From: Onchocerca volvulus
Taxonomy: Eukaryota; Nematoda; Chromadorea; Rhabditida; Onchocercidae
Reading direction: 5' to 3'
DNA length: 64,000 nucleotides
Assembly (NCBI GenBank): GCA_000499405.2
Contig: HG738137.1
Coordinates: 21,290,603-21,354,602, forward strand
Below the pieces are notes generated by a model. It made no database searches, was not told the DNA's origin, and saw only the letters and a program-made list of their open reading frames with translations. Shown here piece after piece: positions 1-20,108 of this stretch. How positions within the stretch are numbered: the stretch's first letter is position 1; each line of letters starts with the position of its first letter. Position numbers and translations under genes: made by a program.

Positions 1-7039
<7,039 letters not shown>

Positions 7040-10000
7040 TCTTTAATGCCTTTTGAAAATTGTTGATAGTATATTATTACTGATATATGCGTCCGATTAT
7101 TCTCTTCCTAATTACTCCAATTTGCTAGCTGAGGATGTACTTCTCCTGACAAAAGTGGAATTTAGAAATGTCCGGAAATGAAACGAAATTTTAAAGCGAA
7201 GCTAAGCGAAGAAATAGCTAACAGATAAATAAATATAAGTAAAAATCAAGCAAAAACAAATGAAGAATAACAAATTAAGCAAAAATTTCCGAGATTTCTC
7301 ATAATAAAGTTGATTCCAAGCCTAGCTTGTAAGTGGAGCTTATGATTATTTGATGCAGAAAGATCTCTTGATGAAACTTGGTCATTTTTATCCGGATTTT
7401 ACTTCCGAAGAAAGACGTAACGGTTTGGAGAAGGATAAATTTAAATCAAAATATAGTTCTCATAATCTATTCAATCGTTACAACTGAGATATATTCCAAT
7501 TTTATCTATACTGATGATACAGTAATCAAAATGATTGGATATGAAAGAGAATGAAATAGACAAATTTTAATAAGCAAAACTTGAAATAGCGGAAATAAAC
7601 TAACTTTAATTACAATTAAAGTTGGTTCATACAAGTTATGGTAACTAGTTCTAATCATAACTGTTAATACGCAATTTCTGAATAATTTAGCAAGCATATT
7701 TAATGATAAAACAAATGTGGTAACATTAAATGTGAAATGTTAATATATAAAAGAAAAAAGAAAAGAAAAAAAAAAACAAAAAGGGAAATTTTCCGGTGGG
7801 AAAAATATTACGAAGTGAAAATACCTTTCAAGAAGGTGAATTTCTCAAAATGAACGCTTCTTTAAGAACAAAAATATTTTGCAATAGAAAGATATCGAGG
7901 TGGAGAAACGAAAAAGAAAAAAAAAAAAAAAAAAATGGAAATCCTTGCTTTCTTCGGGTTCTATAAGACTTCGTTTCCATGCTCCATGTTTAACCTACTT
8001 CTTGGATAATAAACTTTTGTCTAACAGTGCAAAAAATTGCAATAGCGCTGAGAGTGATCATCTAAGATGACGCAACGCACAGCTATATAATATCGACTGT
8101 TAACTTTCATATTTATCATTTAAATCAAGTCAAAAAGTTTCGTTTCAGTCTAATTTAGTCCATTCCAGTTTGTTCAGATTCACCCCGAATTTTCTCCATA
8201 TAAGTTCTTTCTTCTGAACATCCAAATAGCTGTCCTCTCCAAATTGTCGATTTTACATATTTTGAATTAATTGCAATTTCCTTCAACATAACAACTTTTA
8301 TCCATCATTTTCTTGCTCTATTCAGTGACACATCTTTTCTTGTCACCATTGAGAACACAGTCAATTTGCCAGATATAGTTCATATTGCAAACAATTAAAA
8401 AGACAACGATGAATTGATAGACATTTCCCAGTAAGAATGTAAAACTTTAATGAAAACTTGCAATTTCTGATTTTGTAAACAAGTAATAGACTAAGGCCAT
8501 TCATGTTCCACAAGAAGGAAATCATACGAGTTTTGTGAATAGCATGAAATAAGTTCGAAGATGAATGAAGAAATTATTTCTGAACTGATATCAGCTCAGT
8601 TCTGTTTTTCCAATTTTTTTCTCAACTTTGAGATTTCAAAAAATTTGACCTTGTGTAAATATGAATGATTTATGGATGTGAAATGCTATGATTTGAGCTA
8701 AGCACTTCAAGAATTGATATATTAACAACTGTTTCAACCTTTATAGTTTTACTGAGTTTTATCGTGCGTTGACCTCTAAAGGTTTTTGGTTATTTCACTT
8801 CCTTCCCTCGTACATACAGATGATGAAAAGGTAGTAAAGACTTTAATCTTCTCTCATTCCAATTGTTAAAAAATATTTGTCAAACTAATAATACCAACAA
8901 CTATATTCTTCGTGTGTACTCAATTTTATAATATTTTTTCATCATTACCAAATCATTACTATTGAAGGAATTATTGTCTGTAAAGAATGAATTTTTTTCT
9001 TAAATTAAGTGCATCGCATAAATACATGAAAAATAATATTTTCCCGATCAAGAGGATACTAGCTAAAATGTAGAAAATGACTTTTGTGAAAATCTGTTCC
9101 CGAAAAGAATTTAAATTTTTAAATGTTTACGGAAATTATGACGAGGAAATTGTAGTTAGCATTTCTTAGCAAAAGCATATTTTTTCAAGACCAAGACAAA
9201 ATATAAGTATTATATGTCTAATTATACTTTGCCTCAAGTTCTCATTAACCAAATAACGATTTTATTTTTAATTGAATATTTATACAAGGCGTGCGCCTAA
9301 ACTTTTTTAAAGATAAGTATTATTGTTCCAGAAAAGAAACACATAATTCCCTAATCAAGAATTTATTAGTTTATTAAGAATTTATAATGGGGAAAATAAA
9401 CTCTTTAACAAACATAAGACAATAATCAGCTAATTAATCCTATCAAAAATATTTAAATAAATGCATCTTTACAACATTTATCATTCACTAGCAAAAGAGA
9501 CCAATATTGTCTCTTTTCTTCATAACAATAAAATTTGGGAATTTATTCAGATGTTCATTACATTACTTATTTAAGAATGATAATTTACATGATAAGATAA
9601 AAGAATTAAATGAAGCAAATATAATTTCAGTCTATTTTGTAATGACCATGGCGATTCCCTTAGAATATAAGAGATTTTGTATAAGACGACTGGATATTTT
9701 TGCAGAAAATTTCTTATGCATTGGACTTATTCATTCAGACATTGATTGCTTTGCGTAATTTTACGACTAAATCATTAATCGAGCACCTGAGCGAAAATTA
9801 AAGAGTTTCATTTTCTTGAGCATTCTGTTGAAAACTGATCTGATCGATGATAGAATACATAATCTAGATCAGTTAGTGATTAATTAAAGGTTTATAAAAA
9901 TTTCATAAATCATTAGTAAAACGAAAATCATTGATAAGAACAAAAATACAAGAATAAGGAACACATTTTTCGCATTCCTATTCATCAAGGTAAGTATGGT

Positions 10001-11328
10001 TTTCGAGATCCTTCCAAAATCAATTCAACAAACACTTTTTTCTATTATTTATATTTCCATAGCTTTGTTGAATCCTTAAAATTCACTAGCGCCTTAATTA
10101 TCTTGATATGTAAAGTTCTCGACTTTATTTTTTATCTTCAGTTTCGAGATGCAATGAAAAATTTAACAGTACTGTGCAATGTAATTGCATCACTCCCCTG
10201 TTTGGAGATCAAAATTCAATTTCATTTTTTATGCCATTAATCTTTGCTCTTTCACAAAGTATAATTCTGACAAGCAAATGGTAACATATTTTCAATTTGA
10301 ATTACATATTTTTTCTGTTCACATCGCAAATCTATTATATATGGCGGAATTAGATGATAAAATCTTTTTTTTTCTTTTTGATTTAATTAAATTTTAATGA
10401 AGAGTTGAAATAAACACATAGAAAATAAATAAGTTTCATTCCTCATTTGTTTTAGTCCATCCATATTTGCAAAAGGATGTAAAGAGACAGTAGAGAAAAC
10501 AAGATGGAAACTTCCTAATTATGCCAATTAACTTTTTCTCCCAATTCCTTCGAGCAAAAGGAGAAAAAAGGAATTGGATTTAAGTTTAAATTTGAAAAAT
10601 ACAGTCAAATCAATGAAAGGGAATCAAAAGATTGCATAAACATGTGCCCTCTCGATAAAATGACAAATAGAGGTGATCTAAGAATTAGAAATAGAACAGA
10701 ACTGAGGACTACTTGAATGAAAAATTAGAAATACTATGAAGCTAGCTAGCAATGATTGCAAGCTTCCGGTACAGCATGATAAGAAAAGTATTTGTAATTT
10801 GAAATTTAAGGAAAAATGAACGAGCCAATCATAAAGAGATGCATTCGAGAAGCAATAAAATGTGTCAACCCATCTGAAGATTCTAGCTTTGCTTCCAGGA
10901 TTCCTTCATCAATAAAAGCAATATTTGTATTGAATAAAAAAAAAAAAAAAAGAGCGATAAAGTGGAACAACAAGAGAAAGAATAATGGCAATATTCAAAT
11001 AATTTGTGAGAGAAAACAGCGAATGCAAACAAAATAAACGAAGAAATGAGAATGCCCGGCTCGAAACAATATTTATAATAGAAGAGGATTTAAGAGCCAA
11101 GTACTAAAAGGGAAGTATTTGGCCCTTGAATTCTAGTATTTCAGTTAATAACAATCAGTGTCACTAAATGGTGTAGAAAAGGAATTTTATAATCTCTTTA
11201 AATTTAGTATTTCTGGATAGTTAAAATACTCAGATGGATAAACTCTGAAGTTATATGAAAAGAATTTAGTCAGTATGCGGGAGATAAACTGATTATAGAT
11301 GTTTCAATAAGTATTCTTTTCATCAAAA
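7040..11328. other. Gene-free stretch upstream of let-413
   Basis: AT-rich sequence with only short chance ORFs on both strands (the longest, 9507-9758 plus, is low complexity with no splice context or family resemblance). It should contain the let-413 promoter and 5' UTR on the minus strand. Small A-rich runs occur near 7750-7790, 7915-7935 and 10935-10950. No RNA gene or conserved domain was recognised. Confidence 0.6.
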
Positions 11329-11703
11329 TCTATATAAATAAAATTTTAATTTTTCCGTTGTCCATTTTTTTACAACGTTTCAAGTTCTTCACCAATTCAT
11401 TTAAATTTTGATGCAACATTGCATTTGAATAGGCGCGTATTTTTCCACAGATATACCTACTTTTTTCACCTGTCATATACCTGTGACAGATAAAAACACG
11501 TGAGCGGTGTGAATCTACTGACCATGCCTATTTTCTGCAAAGTGGCACGTTGTTCCTTTCAACACAATGTTGCAAATTCTTCACCGATCGCTATGAAATT
11601 TTGAAACTTTCGAAAATTTAAGATTTTGAACAAACGAACATTTACATTTTTATTTATATAGATTAGCTGGACCGACACGCGAAGCGTGGCCGGGGCCAGC
11701 TAG
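11329..11703 (+). mobile_element. Short non-autonomous Helitron-like element
   Basis: About 375 bp. The left end starts TCTATATAAATA directly after an A. The right end has a stem-loop (CACGC, loop GAA, GCGTG) 11 bases before a terminal CTAG followed by T. TC start, 3' hairpin, CTRR end and A/T flanks are the Helitron signature. A 14-base inverted copy of the left end (TATTTATATAGATT) lies just before the 3' hairpin at about 11651-11664, as in elements with asymmetric inverted ends. No Rep or helicase ORF is present, so it would be moved in trans. Assignment rests on end structure only. Confidence 0.65.
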
Positions 11704-13065
11704 TTACACATATAACTTCACCAAATAGCATCTCAATTCATATCATCAACATTTAATGTTGATTAATTACATCTGATTGATTGATTATTTGATTTAGTCT
11801 CGCAAATTTTTTAATTCTGAACACAAAATGACTGAAATCATCAGGATTTTGCTGCAGAATTTAAAATCAGATGACTACTCTGACTATTCTATAAATCAAT
11901 TGAAAAAGTACAGAATCATGTGCGAGATTGCACAATTAATAGAGCATTAAGCAGTCGATGAGCATCCATAGCTATATTACATCAGATATCTAAAAATATT
12001 TCATTGATAGATTAGCTACTAATGATATTTGAAAGTGCAAGTTTAATCATTGCAACGTAATATTAACGAGAAGAAAGACTAAAATATTTTATCAATTTAT
12101 CAGTCTTAGTATTTCGGCATCAGTAGCAAATTTTCCAACAAACTAGTAACGATAACTTGACAGTGGAAATCAATCAACGTGACAAATGGCGACCCCGAAA
12201 TAATATCTGATAAAGGTTCTCTGCTCATGGTAAAGAGACTTCGTTTAATTTTTTTTTTTTCTTCTTTTTTTGTAGAAGAATTATAAAAATTAAAAAGCTG
12301 TGCTTTCCGAGCTAAGAATAAGAAGCCAAAAAGAGGATGAACAGAAAGAAAAAAAAAAAAAAAACTAAGCAGCGAACCAAACATCTAATAATAAGCAAGG
12401 GACATCTAATGATAAAGGCTGTGACATTTGCTATCACCTGATAATAATTGTTTTTAAGGAGATTATTTGAAACATTGAACGACTGTTTCTTCTACGGAGA
12501 TAAATAATGAGCGAACGATACAGTACTGTAAAATATTAAAGTTCTGAGGAAACTGAAATTTCAGCAAATAGACAAAAGATCGGTAAGTGTAAAAAGAACT
12601 GAAAAAGACAACATAATTCATATTTCTCAGCTACCCGCTCATTTTTCAATTAATTAATACTCTGAAAAAAATTAAAGAACAGAGCTAAACAGCATTCAGG
12701 TAATAAATGTCATGAATCCCAGAAGATACCTTCTACTTCCTTTTGCATAATAGCAGAATTTTCTTGGTCAAAACTTGTCCATTTCTCAGAAATTTTTCAG
12801 CTTTTTTCAAGATCCCTTTCAACCGTTTTAGTTCCATTTGTTTTGCTTAATCTCTTCCCTGCCGTATTTTACAGTAACCGTCCAACCTAATCCTTCTCGA
12901 AAAAAGATACCAAATAGCGAAATTTTATTCTTTAACTTATTAAATTATAAACACTACAGGATTAGAGAAAATTTAGAAAACTGCCCCTGTTCTGAAAGTT
13001 AAAACGAAAGACTAGAGAATAACTTATATTGAAAATTTGGAAAGAAAATTCAATTTGTCACTTCG
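11704..13065. other. Gene-free AT-rich spacer
   Basis: No coding, RNA or repeat feature recognised, apart from short homopolymer runs near 12248-12270 and 12348-12363. Confidence 0.5.
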
Positions 13066-13302
13066 CAAGCCGGTCCAGCTAGATCAAAATTTCAAATCAA
13101 TCGATGAAGAACTTGAAACATTATCAAAATGAATCCGCTCATCTACTTTCACCTGTCAGGTGTGATAGGTAAGGGAAAAAAGTAAGCAGATCTATCTAGA
13201 AATTTGAGTGCAAAAATGTATAAAAATTTCAAATCAATCAGTGAAAAACTTGAAACGTTGTTAAAAGTGAACAACAAACATTTACATTTTTATGTATGTA
13301 GA
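13066..13302 (-). mobile_element. Degraded relative of the 11329 Helitron-like element
   Basis: Bases 13223-13302 align in inverted orientation with the left part of the 11329 element: a GAAAAACTTGAAACGTTGTT-like block, then a TATGTATGTAGA end corresponding to the TCTATATAAATA terminus. A second copy of the same internal block lies at 13084-13127. At 13066-13082 a separate 3'-end-like sequence (GCCGGTCCAGCTAG) resembles the CTAG terminus of the first element. The arrangement looks like a mosaic of two partial, nested copies. Confidence 0.5.
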
Positions 13303-14560
13303 TGGACTGTGAAAAGTGAAAGAAATTAAATTAAAATATTGCTAGCGATCCAGCCTTCCATTAACCGAAAAAGGACCTAAGACTGCTTAATTCTTTATTG
13401 GTTACCTTAGTTCTTAACAATAATTTTCTGCACTGAGCATTCCAAATTTCGAACAATTTCTCAAACTAGTTTTTTTTTTTTTTTTTTTTAAATATGCACT
13501 ATATTCTTCCAATGTTTTTCGCGATAAAAATGTTGGTTAAAAAGTTTTGAAAGATATTTCAAATAAAAGTGGAGTAAATGGATTAATTAAAGCGGCGGAA
13601 TCAGTGCGTACCAAATTTTAATTTTAAATGCAAAAAGTTCGCAAACAAAATTGACATCAACATGTTAAGAACAGAATTCTTTTTTTTCAATTTTGCTTTC
13701 CATTTCAGATTATTAAGGCAAGCAGTAAATCGATATCAAAGACAAATATTGGTGTGATATGAAATATGAAGGACAGAGAATGTAAAATAATAGCTTTTTC
13801 TCAGCTTTTTGATAAATGTAAAATCGATAGTTGAAGGTTTTGTGTTTTGCAAGTTTCGTCAAAAATAAATGATCGGAAAATATGATACTATCCTGTGCAA
13901 TTTAAACACAGAGCGATAGATCTTTCAACTGATATAAAGCAACAAGATAATTAATGGACACAATTAGCCATAGATAACTGTCATAGGTTACTTTCTAGTA
14001 AAGGTAATTAATCCTTTTACCATAATGACAAAAGCGGTTTTACCAATTTTCCGAGGCAAATATTTTATCGAATATTATATTAAGCTATATGATAAATGCA
14101 AAAACTTTAATTAAAAATATATAAAAACGAGTTAAACTAGGAATCATTAATTGAGAAGAAACAGGAAATACACAGGTAATCGGAGAACCTTTTTCATGAC
14201 CATTAAACTACAGTTGATATTCCATCAGTTAATCAATCGATCAGTTGACAGAATCATGTGAAAATAATTAATCACTAATTAAGTTTTAATCAAGCACAGC
14301 TGCCAAGAGAATGTGTTGCTAAGCTGCTATATTCATTAAAAGTATGAAGTAGTAGTGAGGCAGTAGCTTGGTCAAGCCGAGGCCATCAGCACGCCAACAG
14401 TAATAAATACCAATCCATCGAAGTTACATTTTCCTCAGCAAATAATTACAATGACAATAAGAACAATCACAGTCAATAATCAATAAGAAGCCCCACTGTA
14501 ATACAGCAATAACAGACCCTTATTGTAGTAGCAACGGTTGAGTGTGAATCGATAGCATAA

Positions 14561-14640
14561 TGTCTGTGTCTGTCTATGTGTGTCTATGCATGTGTATGTG
14601 TCTATGTAGGTGTGTGCGTATGATGGACTGTAGAAATAGC
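14561..14640. repeat. Degenerate TG/TCTATG microsatellite
   Basis: Irregular repeats of TGTG, TGTC and TATG on the plus strand. The overlapping ORFs on both strands here translate to Cys/Val/Met or His/Thr-rich low-complexity peptides and are products of the repeat. Confidence 0.75.
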
Positions 14641-16760
14641 ACATGCGCGATATGTCGATGGATCGGTAGGGAATATAGTAAAAGTGTTGCACGGCGAGGA
14701 GGTACAAGCACATATATACACGCAGAGAGAGATGAGAAGCAGAGTCGAGACAAGGTGAGAGTGAAAGGTGTGGTGACAAGCTGATGGTCGTACAGGATTA
14801 TTCGGTATTCTGGCGACACCACATAATCGAAGGGTGGGGACACTTATTAAGGAGTGATAATTGTAGTTGTCACTATACTATTTCCATTACTTTTCGCTTC
14901 TCTGTCATTGCTTTATCACCCGCTATTTGCAAGCAATGAGTGATATTGCAGCTGCATGAAAGCATGTTTATACTGCACTACTGCAAACTTTCTAAACGGT
15001 AAAACTAGAGATGACCCGACTTGTCCCGCACAACATGCTACAGTTGAAGGCATGTTTGTCACTGATCAAGTTTGTTGGTTGCATTAATGATATTGCAGGT
15101 GATATGTGACACGGAGAGCGACGACTGCTTACCTTACCGTTGCAGTATATCATTCATTATTGCCCTTTCTTCTGATAAGGGAAAAACTTCAAGTTTGGAA
15201 TGCGCAGACAGTAGAAATTCTCCTACTAATTAAATGTCGACCATTAATTAGTTCTAGAAATATGGAAGATCGATTTCATGAGGCCGATCTTAATAAAAAT
15301 GCCAAATGTGAGATATTTATTCTCGCTACAAATATGATCCCTCTATTATGAAGTCTTTGTATTAATAACAAGCGAATTTTTTATCCTATAAATAAACTTT
15401 ATTTATTGTTGTCATTTTGCGATTGTTTTCGTTACATTTCTTACGAGATTTCAAATTTGTGGAAAATTCCAGCAGGATATTTTGCGTTAAAATGGATCTT
15501 TTTTATGTGCATGTTTTGGAAAAAATGATACTTTTTCTGGACGATTTATTGCTTTCCAACAGATGAAGATTCGTGCGTAGTTCTAAAATCCTTACAGTAT
15601 ATCCAAATGCACTTGCTTATAATATCATTTGATTCTCGCGATATTTCAGTACAAGGATTTCTGGCCATTAGATACATCTCTCATGCATCAAAATGATTAT
15701 CACAAAGAAATAAAACACATAAGGCTTAGTACTTGTAAATCATATCGCACGCAAAACTGCACTTTGTTGACAAAACTGTTCCTGCAGATTTCAATAAAAA
15801 GCCATCTATTTGCAATATTAAATTTTCGCAAGCACAAAATACAACAGAATTCTAAATCAGGATATCACCCATCATTAATTGTCGGCACTGATTAGTAATC
15901 AAAATCAGGATTGTTCATTAACTATGCACTGTATTTTCTATTTCAAAGCTTCGCTAGAAATGATCAAATATTTTTTAAGGACTCTTTTCAAGCCTTCAGT
16001 TTACTGCATTTTATATTCTGATTATACTTAGCTGAACTCCATAAACCGCAAATTTGCTAGTGGTTAATAATTTTAAAACAGCAGTAGACTTTTAATACAT
16101 GCTCAGCATTTCAGCTTTCTCCATTCAATCTAGAATATTCCATTTCTTTTCCTTCCGGAATTCCCACGCCCATCCAAGAAAAGTAACCTAATCAAGAGAA
16201 TTTTTGGTAGAATTATTTTTCAATGATATTAAATGCACGTGTATTTAAAAAAACAAAAGTCAAGTAGGGGGAAGAAACAATGAACGATCCTTATTATCAT
16301 GACCTATATCAAACGAATCCTTAAAAAAAAGAAAATTTAGCTTTAAGCTGAACTGCTTTGTATCGTTTATTTTTTCTGCTAATAAATAATTTGAAACAAA
16401 AAAGTAATATCATTTTAAAGGCAAAGTTATTTCAAAAAACAGATGAGCAATTGCTATGTAGAAAAGTTATGTAAATATTATTCATATCATGACAAAAGAG
16501 CCATTTTTTTATTGCATATGAATAAAACAATAATAGTGACGGATATGATATTGAGAGCGAGACTGCTCTCTGATAGCAAATCTCTATCGTCAGACAATCA
16601 AAGTTGCCTGTTTCACCTAAACACACATGGATTTTTTTAAAACTATTACTAAGCATTAGTAGCAGTGATGAGAATCCATAAAATGTACGCAAGTAATCAA
16701 TTCATTATTAAACATGACAGTCGATAGTAAGCCTGAATTACGACATTTACATTTTCAAAT

Positions 16761-16848
16761 ATAATAAAATAATAATAATAAATGCAAGCAAATAATAATA
16801 ATAAATGTAAGCAAAAAAAAAATTATAATAATAATAAATGCAAGCAAA
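16761..16848. repeat. Three-copy tandem repeat, AATAAT core plus AATGCAAGCAAA
   Basis: Three successive units, each a short AAT run followed by AAATGCAAGC or AAATGTAAGC and A-rich spacer, at about 16769-16791, 16792-16815 and 16830-16848. Spacing is about 24-30 bp. Non-coding. Confidence 0.75.
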
Positions 16849-17143
16849 TTTCATTAGAGAAAAGATAAGTAGATGTAATATAATCTTAAAATACATATTT
16901 CTATTTAAACATGAATGTCTCGGATATGAGAAAAATTACTGACATTTCAAATAAATAATTCTTGGCTAAACATAAACTACTGTACACTATCTTTAAGTTA
17001 TGATTTCTAAGAATTAGTTTCTTCTTTTGGAAGGAAAGAAATACAATTCTACAATGTCTCGAAGAAGCATCATATTTACTTAACTAATCACGTAGCAACA
17101 ATAAAGCTGATACAAAATAACAAAACATTCTATTACAAATAAA

Positions 17144-20108
17144 TTATGTTGAAAATTTTCGCCAACTCTGACAGATTTTAGTGCATCGTAACTGACTGCA
17201 ACTGTTCAACAAAAAGCTAACCACTGTGTTATCACGTTCGCTAACTTTTCGGTCAAAAATAATCGTTATATATAAATTATATTCCACTGGTAATATGAAG
17301 AAACTCTGAAATGAAAATATATATGTATAAAATGAATCAATCCTGACAAATAAATAGTTTTAAAAAATATATAACTGAAAAATATTCTTAATTTTCCCAA
17401 AGAATCATCTATGTTTTCTTATCTACGAGAATAACAAGATTAAACAATGCATAAATACAATGATTAATAAGACTACTTATCAAATGTGGTTATTGTACCT
17501 AAGCTCATTCAGAAAAACCGAGGAAGAAAAAAAGGAAAATTTTTCTAAATTTTACTCTTATTCAACTCTGAATTTATTTTGGCATTTGGAAAACTTGTGT
17601 AAATCTCTATTTCATCAAAAAGTTGAATACGGAAAATAAAAAACGTACCTTGCATATAAGTTGATCATAGCAATATATGATACGATCTGTTCCAGACTTT
17701 TTAGTAACTGAGTCCTGTATAAGTATAGAAATCGACGGAAGTAGAAAATCCACTTTTTTTGCTTCATCACCTATTTTCAGAAAGATTAAAAATTTTTTCC
17801 GCAATTCACCCTCCCCATCATTCGTATCTGCAGCACAGCCATAACCAACAACTGAAAATTTAATTCTCTCCATATATTATTTTTCTCGAAAAAATGCTAG
17901 AAAGAATAAAATAAATCAAATATGACACGGAAGACAAAAACCGGTATCAAATGGAAAAGGACTTTTAAATATGGACAATGATGTGAATTCATTAAAATCA
18001 AGAAATTAAAATGTTTCACCTAACACTTTCATATGTTGAGGGTTTCAAAAAATACTTGTCCATAAAAAAATAGAAATAGAGGAAACAAATGAAAAATAAA
18101 CAAGCAGCTAATAATTGATAAAACGAACGAGATGATATATCTGGAGCGCTGTAACGGTTAGCAATCAAAAGAATAAACAAGGGTTCCATCTTGCGTTGAA
18201 AAGCAGTGAACATCTGAACAAAATTCGGTGATTTCATAGCACTAATTGTATGATCAAAGTCGTTTGTTGAGCACTGTGATTGTAATGAATCATGAAAATA
18301 TAGAGAGAACTTTGCCAATAATAACATGTAAAATTCATAAGCCCAGCTACACAGTCTCAAAGAAGAACACTGAACCTGTGGCCCTGAAATCGCAATGCTA
18401 AACTGTTATTACAAAAATATTACTGCGAAGCACATTCTTCATAACTTCAAAGTAGACAGATAGAACGAAAAAACTAATACGTGCAATTTTAAAATGCAAA
18501 TCATTACTGAAGCCGAAGAATTTGACTGTAGTTTTGATTTGCATGGGTTTATAACCAACGGAATTGAACCATGCCCGAAGTCTAACATGCGCACTCTTCA
18601 ACTTAATCAGTGACTGCAAGAACTGAAATATATTGATCAACAGTTCGAAACATTTGAAAAAACAGACTGCCAAAATTAAGAAAGATGCTCATTCACAAAA
18701 ATCTTTAGATCCATATGGAGCTGATGTCTTATTTTTCTTCAAATAGTTAAAAGTTTTACGAAACGACAAAAAAAAAGCACCTCACATCGTATGAGAGCTA
18801 ACTGCGCTTCCAAAAGTAGCTTCATCGCCACTATTTCGTTAACAACAAAAGTAAATAAAGATTTAAGTGATTCGTGGTTAACCAAAAGCATTAATAAATG
18901 TTCCACTGATGAAAGAACTGTCGTCAAAGCTGTTAGTTCATTTGGAAGACCAAAATCTGAATAATTTTTACGATAATTGGACCGAAATTCCTAGATAATA
19001 TAAAATTTAGGTATTGTGCATGAAAAACTAAAACTGATAATGTGTTGTAATAAGAAAATAAAACAATATAGCAACGAATTAAAAAAACACTACTTTCAAC
19101 TAGAAATGAATTGTAAACATTGATCATTGAAACTCTGGCACTGGTAAAATCGATCAAACGCCGCCTGATATCTTCTGCTGCTGAAATCTTAGTATTTCCT
19201 GCGACATCATCCATTTGACATAATTCGGCTCTAAAATATAAGGAATTGGACTATTCTTAAGAATAATAAAAATTTCATGATTTTTTTTTTGGTCAACTGA
19301 ACTTTATTCAGAACAAATTCTTAACAATATTTTTTTATTATATAATATAATTATTTGTATAACACTGAATTTAAATCATTTCGAACTACCACTCTAACGA
19401 CTATCTATGATTAATGTAACTCAAAATCTCTTATAATTTTACTAAACAGTGATACTAAGATTTTATTCAACTATATTAAGTTTCAAACTCTCCATTCATC
19501 AAAAATTCTGCTCATTTAAGTTCAAATTAAGCAGGAAGCGATATGAAAAAAATTAGATGAAAATATCACTTGATCTGTGTATAAGTTAACTGCAGGGAAC
19601 TTTCTCGTCGAAAAAAAGCTTTTGGTACCGTAAAATTCAAGGAATAATATGCGTTCTCCGCTTTTACTATCTAAAATACAAAATTTTCAGTTGTGACAAG
19701 CGGCCTTCTCTTAGGATCTTTGAGTGATGCAAGAAATCAATGAAACAACCTGAATGCAAGCAGAAAGGAGTAAATGGCAAAGAGAATCTTCGGCACTTGC
19801 TGATATTGGAGCCCGTATTGCTCGAAACGATTCAATCAACACTCGAGCATCATCGAAACAGGCTTTGCTCATCGCTGTGCCGAACTGCTGGAAAATTTAT
19901 GTAAATATAAACTAGCTATATGTATCTTACGCAAAGGAAAATAATAATTTTAACTTGACGAACAAGGAAACAACAGAAAGGCGTGAAAAGAAAGAGAAAA
20001 TTAATGTACCTGAAGGAGAGGACAAAGATCATCGCCATCAAGGGGATCTATACAAGCGATATCAGCGGCTGCTGCTGTAGAACAAGTGGATGCCGTTTCC
20101 GATGTCAT
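17144..20108 (-). CDS. kics2: KICSTOR subunit 2 (KICS2/C12orf66 family)
   Basis: In mammals KICS2 is part of the KICSTOR complex that holds GATOR1 on lysosomes so that amino-acid loss shuts off mTORC1. Exons: 20108-20010, 19887-19750, 19670-19570, 19230-19101, 18990-18781, 18622 to about 18410-18530 (donor unresolved), 18375-18156, 17770-17649, 17305-17144. Collinear similarity to the human protein is seen throughout: FFRRESS near FFSRKDS; FLQSLIKLKSAHVRL near FLPSLVNLHSAHTKL; LLAKFSLYFHDSL near LLAKFSFYFHEAL; ITIIFDRKVSERDN near IVIIFESKKSERDS just before the C-terminus. Predicted length is roughly 430-450 residues, against about 445 in human. The start at 20108 is the first Met with a nearby upstream AG acceptor. 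It stands head to head with mom-1. The family call is firm; the sixth-exon boundary is not. Confidence 0.88.

Larger units (their letters stand above)
13303..17143. other. Gene-free stretch downstream of KICS2
   Basis: No protein gene recognised on either strand. A 21-base T run lies near 13471-13489. The segment 14340-15110 is less AT-rich than its surroundings and includes the TG-rich tract listed separately; it could be regulatory or the 5' region of an unseen transcript, but nothing in it identifies a product. The 3' UTR of KICS2 should lie just below 17144. Confidence 0.5.

Noticed and set aside
14480..14843. Three overlapping ORFs on both strands
   Set aside because: All arise from the TG/TCTATG repeat and have low-complexity translations.
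17607..17873. MERIKFSVVGYG ORF as a separate small gene or start of a KICS2 exon
   Set aside because: Only the part below 17770 matches KICS2, and an AATAG acceptor there joins in phase; the upstream part is intron.
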